Assembly: GCA_020721005.1 (NCBI GenBank)
Contig: DYNP01000008.1
Location: 1-64,000 of the forward strand
Reading direction: 5' to 3'
Length of the DNA: 64,000 nt
DNA from: Thiomargarita sp.
Lineage (GTDB): Bacteria > Pseudomonadota > Gammaproteobacteria > Beggiatoales > Beggiatoaceae
The notes beneath the pieces are model-generated. The model was not told the DNA's origin, ran no database searches, and saw only the letters and a program-made list of their open reading frames with translations. This document shows, in pieces, positions 1 to 6,335 of the stretch. The translations under genes were made by a program, and so were the position numbers. Each line of letters starts with the position of its first letter. The first letter of the stretch is position 1.

Positions 1-500
1 CCGGCTAAAGCCTCCACTCCAATCTTCCGGCTAAAGCCTCCACTCCAATCTTCCGGCTTAAAGCCTCCACTCCAACTTACCGGCTAAAGCCTCCACTCCA
101 ATCTTCCGGCTAAAGCCTCCACTCCAATCTACCGGCTAAAGCCTCCACTCCAATCTTCCGGCTAAAGCCTCCACTCCAATCTTCCGGCTAAAGCCTCCAC
201 TCCAATCTTCCGGCTAAAACCTCCACTCCAATCTACCGGCTAAAGCCTCCACTCCAATCTTCCGGCTTAAAGCCTCCACTCCAACTTACCGGCTAAAGCC
301 TCCACTCCAATCTTCCGGCTAAAACCTCCACTCCAATCTACCGGCTAAAGCCTCCACTCCAATCTACCGGCTAAAGCCTCCACTCCAATCTTCCGGCTAA
401 AGCCTCCACTCCAATCTTCCGGCTAAAGCCTCCACTCCAACGTATCTTAACTGAGGCGCAACTCTCTTTTTTTCATGATTGCATACTTTTGCAAGAGGTC
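1..500. mobile_element. Family-1 MITE-like element, right part (tandem array plus terminus)
   Basis: Bases 1 to about 440 are a head-to-tail array of roughly 26-bp units with the core GGCTAAAGCCTCCACTCCAA, separated by short linkers (TCTTCC, TCTACC, CTTACC); a few units are 28 bp. The array runs off the left edge. Bases 441-500 form a unique end segment with CTTAACTGAGG, a T-rich stretch and the terminus TACTTTTGCAAGAGGTC, followed by TA at 501-502. The same end, inverted, is the left end of the element at 48559. There are no spacers between units and no coding sequence. Confidence 0.8.
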
Positions 501-549
501 TATTTGAGTTGAGATGGGCAATTCTCATTGCCCATCTGTCACTGTAGCT

Positions 550-1713
550 CTATAAAGATCGCACCGCCAATACTCCCCCTATGGATCCAATTTCAATCAT
601 CACGCTGTCAGGAATGGGCTTGTCCACATCCACTAAGGTACACGCAATTTCTCCTTTAGAACGATTCAACATGTCCATAATATTTAAATCGGCCTTGGCA
701 ATTACTGCTGAAATTTGCTCAATCATGCGCGGCACATTGGCATTGACCACCAACAAACGATAGTCAGTATTGCGTGACATCTCAATTTCCGGAAAGTTCA
801 CAGAATTACGAACAGTCCCATTCTCCAAATAGTCCCGCACTTGCTCTGCCACCATGATCGCACAATTCTCTTCAGCTTCTTGAGTGGAGGCACCTAAGTG
901 AGGTAACACGACCACATTGGCTTGTCCAATCAGTAAGTTGCTTGGAAAATCACTGACATATCCTTTAATTTTGCCAGCCTGCAAGGCTTCACAAACTGCC
1001 ACATCGTCGATAATGCCTTGACGAGAAAAATTCAGCAGGATCAGACCTTTGCGGGCATTTTGCAGGCGTTCTGCATTGATAAGAGAACGAGTGGCATCTA
1101 CCAGGGGAATATGAAAAGTCACAAATTCCGATTGTGCCAACACATCTTCCACACTGATCGCCTGTTTCACTTCTGAGGAAAGTTGCCAAGCATTTCTTAC
1201 TGTGATATGCGGATCATATCCAACCACTTGCATACCCAATGCTCGGGCAGCATTGGCCACTTTGACTCCAATTGCCCCCAACCCGATCACGCCCAACGTG
1301 CGATTCACCAGCTCAAAACCCACAAATTGTTTTTTACCTGCCTCAACTTGTTTGGAAATTTCTGCGTCACTGCCTCGTAAATTTTTGGCATATTCCCAAG
1401 CTGAGAATAAATTGCGGGCTGAAGCCAACATGCTGGCAAATACCAATTCCTTAACGGCATTGGCATTGGCACCAGGGGCATTGAAGACCGCAATGCCTCG
1501 GGCACTCATTTTATCCACGGGAATATTGTTAACCCCTGCCCCAGCTCTGCCTACCGCTCTTAACGTACTTGGGATTGCCCAATCATGCAATTGATAGGAA
1601 CGCAACAGGACTGCATCTGGATGTTGAATTTCCGAGGCTATTTCATACTTGTCCCGAGGCAATTTATCCAGTCCCAAAACAGAAATATTATTTAAAGTCA
1701 ATATCTTATACAT
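550..1713 (-). CDS. serA: D-3-phosphoglycerate dehydrogenase (short form with ACT domain)
   Basis: This enzyme catalyses the first step of serine synthesis, oxidising 3-phosphoglycerate to 3-phosphohydroxypyruvate with NAD+. The 387-residue protein has the dinucleotide motif GVIGLGAIG at 141-149, the catalytic Arg near 231 (NFSRQG) and the catalytic His at 272 (PHLGAST). The segment GYVSDFP replaces the usual DVFExEP, as in the compact PGDH subfamily. Residues 310-387 form one C-terminal ACT domain, normally the serine feedback site. The ATG directly follows the serC TAA with no gap, so the pair is almost certainly co-transcribed and coupled. Confidence 0.95.
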   Translation of the reverse strand: MYKILTLNNISVLGLDKLPRDKYEIASEIQHPDAVLLRSYQLHDWAIPSTLRAVGRAGAGVNNIPVDKMSARGIAVFNAPGANANAVKELVFASMLASARNLFSAWEYAKNLRGSDAEISKQVEAGKKQFVGFELVNRTLGVIGLGAIGVKVANAARALGMQVVGYDPHITVRNAWQLSSEVKQAISVEDVLAQSEFVTFHIPLVDATRSLINAERLQNARKGLILLNFSRQGIIDDVAVCEALQAGKIKGYVSDFPSNLLIGQANVVVLPHLGASTQEAEENCAIMVAEQVRDYLENGTVRNSVNFPEIEMSRNTDYRLLVVNANVPRMIEQISAVIAKADLNIMDMLNRSKGEIACTLVDVDKPIPDSVMIEIGSIGGVLAVRSL

Positions 1714-2793
1714 TTAACCATTCCGATTTGCAAAGTCATTCATAAAATTCACCAAGGTTTGTACTCCTGCTTCTGGCATAGCATTGTAGATGCTGGCCCG
1801 AAAGCCGCCCACCGATCGATGACCGGCCAAAGTGACCAGTCCTGCGGCTTTGGCTTCTTGCAAAAACACCTTTTCCAACTCCGGCTTGGCGATGGTAAAG
1901 GGCACATTCATCCAAGAGCGATAATTGGGATCAACTGGATTGCCGTAAAATTCCGAGTTATCAATGGTAGAATACAACAATTCGGCCTTGCGTCGATTAC
2001 GTTCTCCCATCACTGCCAATCCTCCTTGATTTTTCAGCCACTTGAAAACCAGACCGGCCAAATACCAAGCATAAGTGGGAGGAGTGTTGTACATAGATTG
2101 TTGTTCAACATGGGTTTTATAAACCAGCATGGTGGGCGTGCCGGGAATGCTAATGTCCAACAAATCATCCCGAATAATCACCAAAGTCAGTCCGGCAGGA
2201 CCGATATTTTTCTGCGCACCCGCATAAATGGCCGCAAATTTAGACACTTCCAACGGGCGAGACAATAGAGTCGATGACATGTCAGCAACAATGGGAATAT
2301 CTACTTCGGGAACAGTTTGGAACTCCAACCCATTGATAGTCTCATTGGGGGTATAATGCAAATAAGCTGCCTCCCCATTACATCTCCAAGACTTTCTGGG
2401 AGGGACAGTGGTATACTTATTGGGTTTGGCATCTGCAGCGACATTGACTTGACAATACTTTTTAGCCTCTGCAACTGCTTTTTCCGACCATAAGCCTGTA
2501 TTTAGGTAATCTGCTTGAGTTCGACCTCGCAATAAATTCAGCGGCACCATTGCAAACTGCATACTGGCGCCCCCTTGTAAAAACAACACTTTGTAATTCT
2601 CTGGAATGCTCAGCAATTCTCGCAAATCCGCTTCGGCCTGCTCAGCGATACTCATGAATTCCTTACCTCGGTGACTCATTTCCATCACCGACATACCCGT
2701 ACCTTGCCAATCCAACATCTCCAGTTGAGCTTGGACCAGTACTTCTTCGGGTAACATCGCAGGGCCAGCACTGAAATTAAATACGCGTGCCAT
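1714..2793 (-). CDS. serC: Phosphoserine aminotransferase
   Basis: A PLP-dependent class V aminotransferase that converts 3-phosphohydroxypyruvate and glutamate to phosphoserine; it also serves pyridoxal phosphate synthesis. I chose the ATG at 2793, giving 359 residues and starting MARVFNFSAGPA, because GGAG lies at good spacing just before it. A longer frame to 2853 adds 20 unconserved residues. The PLP lysine is K195 in AGAQKNIGPAG, and the phosphate-binding segment GGASMQF is present. It is the first gene of a serC-serA operon, divergent from the YqaA-like gene. Confidence 0.95.
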   Translation of the reverse strand: MARVFNFSAGPAMLPEEVLVQAQLEMLDWQGTGMSVMEMSHRGKEFMSIAEQAEADLRELLSIPENYKVLFLQGGASMQFAMVPLNLLRGRTQADYLNTGLWSEKAVAEAKKYCQVNVAADAKPNKYTTVPPRKSWRCNGEAAYLHYTPNETINGLEFQTVPEVDIPIVADMSSTLLSRPLEVSKFAAIYAGAQKNIGPAGLTLVIIRDDLLDISIPGTPTMLVYKTHVEQQSMYNTPPTYAWYLAGLVFKWLKNQGGLAVMGERNRRKAELLYSTIDNSEFYGNPVDPNYRSWMNVPFTIAKPELEKVFLQEAKAAGLVTLAGHRSVGGFRASIYNAMPEAGVQTLVNFMNDFANRNG

Positions 2794-2886
2794 AAATCTC
2801 CTTTTTTGATTTGATATTTGACATAATGCCGATTCAGTATAACATAAACCCAATAAAAATTATAACCCCATTTTAACGCCGCACTT

Positions 2887-3309
2887 ATGTACTTAGCCTT
2901 ACTTATTACTGCACTGCTGGCCGCCACCGTGCTCCCCCTATCCTCAGAAGCCTTACTGATTGCCGCCTTAACCACTGGAAACTATCATCCTCTCGGTTTA
3001 TGGAGCGCGGCAACGCTGGGTAACGTTGCTGGTGCCACGATCAACTGGACTCTGGGACGCTACTTATTGCATTTTAAAACCCACCCCTACTTTCCCATCT
3101 CCTTATCCCGCATTCATCAAGCCCAACACCAATTTAATCGCTATGGTCACTGGTCCCTGCTGTTCAGCTGGCTACCCATTATTGGAGATCCCTTAACCCT
3201 GGTTGCCGGGCTCATGAAAATGCCCCTGCCCTCATTTCTCCTCTGGGTTACTCTTGGCAAAGGCGGACGATATGCTTTACTCATCCTTATTTCCTCACTC
3301 ACCCTTTAA
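2887..3309 (+). CDS. yqaA: YqaA-like membrane protein (DedA/SNARE-associated superfamily)
   Basis: A 140-residue, very hydrophobic protein with about four membrane segments (residues 1-30, 38-60, 95-112, 118-138). The pattern of an N-terminal PLSSEALL segment, a central GNxxGATxNWxLGR and a later WLPIIGDPLTLVAGL matches YqaA-type small DedA-related inner-membrane proteins. DedA relatives are linked to lipid carrier transport and membrane homeostasis; the exact substrate is not evident. It ends 6 bp before rimO and probably shares its transcript. Confidence 0.8.
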   Translation: MYLALLITALLAATVLPLSSEALLIAALTTGNYHPLGLWSAATLGNVAGATINWTLGRYLLHFKTHPYFPISLSRIHQAQHQFNRYGHWSLLFSWLPIIGDPLTLVAGLMKMPLPSFLLWVTLGKGGRYALLILISSLTL

Positions 3310-3315
3310 CACACT

Positions 3316-4626
3316 ATGAACACAACACCCACTATTGCCTTTGCTTCTCTAGGCTGTCCCAAAGCCACCGTCGATTCTGAACAACTGCTCACTCATCTGC
3401 GCTCTGAAGGCTATGATTTAACTGACGATTTTGCTCAAGCCGATCTGGTCGTGATCAACACTTGTGGCTTCATCGAAGCTGCCATCGACGAATCTCAAAG
3501 CACCATCGAAGAAGCCCTCGAACACAACGGACAAGTCATTGTCACCGGCTGTTTGGGAAATCGTCAAACCTGGCTGAAAGAACAATTTCCAGACCTGTTA
3601 GCCATCACCGGTCCTGCCACTCTCCTGGCAACTCTCACTGCCATTCACACCCATCTCCCTCCTCCCACCCATTCCCTCCAACTGCCCAAAACAAGGGTTA
3701 AACTTACCCCAAATCACTATGCCTACCTCAAAATTGCCGAAGGCTGTCATCAACGCTGCAGTTTCTGCGTTATTCCCAATTTGCGCGGACCACTGACCAG
3801 TCGTCCCATTGACGCGATTTTAGACGAAGCCCAAGCCCTGGTTGAGACCGGAGTTAAAGAACTGCTGATCATCGCCCAGGACAGCTTGGCTTACGGTCTC
3901 GATCGACACTATCAAACTAACTTTTGGCAGGGGCGTCCCCTCAAAACCAATTTATTGACTCTCGCTGAGCAATTGGGACAACTGGGCATTTGGATACGTT
4001 TACATTACATTTATCCCTACCCTCAAGTTGACAGACTGATTGAACTGATGGCTGCCGGACATATTCTTCCCTACTTAGATATTCCTCTACAACACAGCAG
4101 TCCTCCCATTCTAAAAGCCATGGGGCGCCCCGCCAATACTGAACATATGCTACAGCGTATTCAACAATGGCGCACTGTCTGTTCAGATCTAACTATAAGA
4201 AGTACTTTTATTGTTGGATTCCCGGGAGAAACAGAAGCAGATTTTCAACACCTGTTGGACTTTTTAGAAACTGCTCAACTGGATCGAGTCGGTGCCTTCA
4301 CCTATTCAGCGATTGAAGGGGCTGCTGCCAATCAGTTACCCAATGCGGTTGCAGAAGAATTGAAAGAGGAACGTTTGGAAGCATTAATGCAATTACAAAT
4401 GGAAATCAGCACCAATAAACTACAAAAAAGAATTGGAGAACAAGTCACCGTTTTGGTCGACGAAGTGACAGAAGAAGCGATTTACAGTCGCAGTAAAGCC
4501 GAAGCTCCGGAAATTGACGGCGAAATTATTCTTGTCCCCACGGAGATGAATATTGATGTCGGAGACTTGATCACAGTCAACATTATCAATGCTGACGAAC
4601 ATGATTTATATGCGGAATTAGCCTGA
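3316..4626 (+). CDS. rimO: Ribosomal protein uS12 methylthiotransferase
   Basis: A radical-SAM enzyme that adds a methylthio group to the conserved Asp of ribosomal protein S12. The 436 residues hold an N-terminal UPF0004 domain with the second [4Fe-4S] ligands C14, C50 and C79, the radical-SAM motif C144-x3-C148-x2-C151 in GCHQRCSFCVIP, and a C-terminal TRAM domain (about 370-436). Length and motif order match RimO rather than MiaB: the start is MNTTPTIAFASLGCPKA and no long N-terminal extension is present. Confidence 0.95.
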   Translation: MNTTPTIAFASLGCPKATVDSEQLLTHLRSEGYDLTDDFAQADLVVINTCGFIEAAIDESQSTIEEALEHNGQVIVTGCLGNRQTWLKEQFPDLLAITGPATLLATLTAIHTHLPPPTHSLQLPKTRVKLTPNHYAYLKIAEGCHQRCSFCVIPNLRGPLTSRPIDAILDEAQALVETGVKELLIIAQDSLAYGLDRHYQTNFWQGRPLKTNLLTLAEQLGQLGIWIRLHYIYPYPQVDRLIELMAAGHILPYLDIPLQHSSPPILKAMGRPANTEHMLQRIQQWRTVCSDLTIRSTFIVGFPGETEADFQHLLDFLETAQLDRVGAFTYSAIEGAAANQLPNAVAEELKEERLEALMQLQMEISTNKLQKRIGEQVTVLVDEVTEEAIYSRSKAEAPEIDGEIILVPTEMNIDVGDLITVNIINADEHDLYAELA

Positions 4627-4701
4627 AAAAACAATCGGTCTCTTAGGGACCATCATCTTTAATGGTGAATTATGTATGGTGAATGATTAGCACAAGGATG
4701 A

Positions 4702-4727
4702 TAGAGACGCGATTAATCGCGTCTCTA
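4702..4727. repeat. Palindromic hairpin repeat, copy 1
   Basis: A perfect 26-nt palindrome centred on GATTAATC, with arms reading TAGAGACGC/GCGTCTCTA. It lies about 75 bp after rimO, and a 28-nt version occurs at 6182-6209. It could act as an RNA hairpin at the 3' end of the rimO transcript, but no T-run follows. Confidence 0.7.
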
Positions 4728-4735
4728 CTGTTTCT

Positions 4736-5009
4736 CTCGTTCCCAAGTGTCACTTGGGAATGCAGTCTTGACCGCGCTGCGATCTGTATAAGTAAGGTAA
4801 TGGAATGCTATTACAGAAACTGGAATATCTCCATCAAAGCCTGGTGAAATGAGGAGTTATGTGGGGTTGAGTGAACATTGGCACTATTCCAGTGGGCGTG
4901 ATCATGTGGGACAACTGGGGCGGATCCTGTTTATACGAGAGGGTAGATTGATGAGTGATTGACCGCGACGCGGTCAAGACTGCATTCCCAAGTGGCACTT
5001 GGGAACGAG
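4736..5009. mobile_element. Family-2 MITE-like element, copy 1 (49-bp inverted ends)
   Basis: A 274-bp element. The left arm (4736-4784) and the reverse complement of the right arm (4961-5009) match over about 49 bp with four mismatches; both begin CTCGTTCCCAAGTG and each contains a smaller inverted repeat (CCCAAGTG/CACTTGGG). The interior holds one 37-codon ORF at 4849-4962 without a clear ribosome site. A second, nearly identical element of exactly the same length lies at 5777-6050. No transposase is present, so it would have to be mobilised in trans. The match between copies continues about 100 bp to the right (to about 5115) with a family-1 type unit. Confidence 0.75.
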
Positions 5010-5115
5010 GCAAGCACCTGGAGTCGAGGCTTTAGCCGGAAACGTAGCAGACCGCTGTGCGGTCAATTTATGTGAAGTAATGCCTACGGCTGACTGGCTA
5101 AAGCCTCGACTCCAC

Positions 5116-5337
5116 CTAACCGGCTGAATCACAAAGTAGTTTATCTCTGGCTTGTTGAACTGCACTCACCAGTTCTTCACATTTCAGTTGGCGGAAACCG
5201 TGAATAGAACTGGGATAGATTTCCAGTATCAATTCACCTGTGTCCTGAGAAATTTCTCCCCATAATTCCTGCTCATACCAAAGTTCTGCAACCAGTTTTT
5301 CACGATCAGGAACGCTGGCAATCGTGACAGTCATCAT
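5116..5337 (-). CDS. Small acidic protein, putative immunity partner
   Basis: A 73-residue protein starting MMTVTIASVPDREKLVAEL, with a conserved-looking WYEQELWGEIS...LEIYP core. I do not assign a firm family. Small acidic proteins of this kind are commonly encoded directly after polymorphic-toxin C-terminal domains; here the gene starts 2 bp after the toxin-like gene on the same strand. The immunity role is inferred from position, size and acidity. Its last codons run into family-1 type repeat sequence (CDSAG then stop), so the C-terminus may have been replaced. Confidence 0.55.
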   Translation of the reverse strand: MMTVTIASVPDREKLVAELWYEQELWGEISQDTGELILEIYPSSIHGFRQLKCEELVSAVQQARDKLLCDSAG

Positions 5338-5339
5338 GA

Positions 5340-5660
5340 TTAATTTCCTTTTTCAATAAACCCAATGAAGTTATTTTGTGAATCGTAGCGTATCCCACGT
5401 CCATCTGGAGCGTAAATATCGATGATCTTACCAAAACGGGCATGATGCCGTTGAATGAAAGTGCTGTGCGGATTTTCTAATATTTCCACAACAACAATGG
5501 CAGCTTGTTGGTTAATGGCTTGGGGATTTCCTTGAGGTTTGGGAAATAGGCTACCCAATCTCTCACCATGTTTTTGCAAGGCGCGGCCGGCTTTGGTAAG
5601 CTCACCTTTGTCAAGGATGTTAGCTGCATTAAAGTAGGAAAAATATATTGTGCATATCAT
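5340..5660 (-). CDS. Polymorphic-toxin C-terminal domain, probably an orphan cassette
   Basis: A 106-residue protein. From residue 17 it reads KGELTKAGRALQKHG, then GNPQAINQQ, RHHARFGKIIDIYAPDGRG and IRYDSQNNFIGFIEKGN. This pattern resembles the toxic tips of Rhs/CdiA-type proteins; the exact nuclease family is not certain. There is no signal peptide, no Rhs repeats and no delivery domain upstream, and the ATG has only a poor ribosome site, so it looks like a detached toxin tip. The two genes sit between direct copies of the family-2 element, which suggests acquisition or amplification as a cassette. It could be expressed as a solitary toxin or be a remnant. Confidence 0.6.
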   Translation of the reverse strand: MICTIYFSYFNAANILDKGELTKAGRALQKHGERLGSLFPKPQGNPQAINQQAAIVVVEILENPHSTFIQRHHARFGKIIDIYAPDGRGIRYDSQNNFIGFIEKGN

Positions 5661-5776
5661 AAGAGATTAATTAAGTTTTGGGAATCTTGTTATTTTCACT
5701 GTCGTAATATCTTTATGAATAATATTTCATCCCAATTCAAACAGATCGAACACTATTGCCTCGTTTCTCTCGTTGC
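5661..5776. other. AT-rich spacer upstream of the toxin-like gene
   Basis: About 115 bp separate the toxin-like ATG from the second family-2 element. No upstream coding continuation of the toxin frame is visible and no promoter is convincing. Confidence 0.4.
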
Positions 5777-6050
5777 CTCGTTCCCAAGTGTCACTTGGGA
5801 ATGCAGTCTTGACCGCGCTGCGGTCTGTACAAGTAAGGTAATGGAATGCTATTACAGAAACTGGAATATCTCCATCAAAGCCTGGTGAAATGAGGAGTTA
5901 TGTGGGGTTGAGTGAACATTGGCACTATTCCAGTGGGCGTGATCATGTGGGACAACTGGGGCGGATCCTGTTTATACGAGAGGGTAGATTGATGAGTGAT
6001 TGACCGCGACGCGGTCAAGACTGCATTCCCAAGTGGCACTTGGGAACGAG
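5777..6050. mobile_element. Family-2 MITE-like element, copy 2
   Basis: Same 274-bp length, same inverted ends and same interior as the copy at 4736-5009, in direct orientation. The duplicated block continues to about 6152 through a family-1 type unit (GGAGTCGAGGCTTTAGCCGG ... GGCTAAAGCCTCCACTCCAA). The near identity of the copies points to recent duplication. Confidence 0.75.
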
Positions 6051-6181
6051 GCAAGCACCTGGAGTCGAGGCTTTAGCCGGAAACGTAGCAGACCGCTGTG
6101 CGGTCAATTTATGTGGGGTGATGCCTACGGCTGACCGGCTAAAGCCTCCACTCCAACAGCTGACTTGGGAACGAGAGAACG

Positions 6182-6209
6182 GTAGAGACGCGATTAATCG
6201 CGTCTCTAC
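6182..6209. repeat. Palindromic hairpin repeat, copy 2
   Basis: A perfect 28-nt palindrome, a one-base-per-arm longer version of the 4702-4727 hairpin. It lies about 130 bp beyond the 3' end of the minus-strand vWA/FGE gene and could form a strong hairpin in that transcript. The rest of 6210-6335 shows no feature. Confidence 0.7.
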
Positions 6210-6335
6210 TTATTTAAGGTAGTATAAAAATCCGCGCCGGCCAGACCCCAACTTCCTACTAGATTTTAAGTCTGTAAAGGCAAAGATTCAAAAAAACAAA
6301 AGATATAAAAGGTTAAAAGCACACAGTGCCGAGAT

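Noticed and set aside
1-440. CRISPR array from regularly repeated ~26-bp units
   Set aside because: Units are directly joined with only short, similar linkers; there are no unique spacers and no cas genes. The same units occur in both orientations in other elements.
5568-5888. 106-codon plus-strand ORF across the toxin-like gene and family-2 element
   Set aside because: It is a shadow of the minus-strand toxin-like gene and of repeat sequence, with no family similarity.
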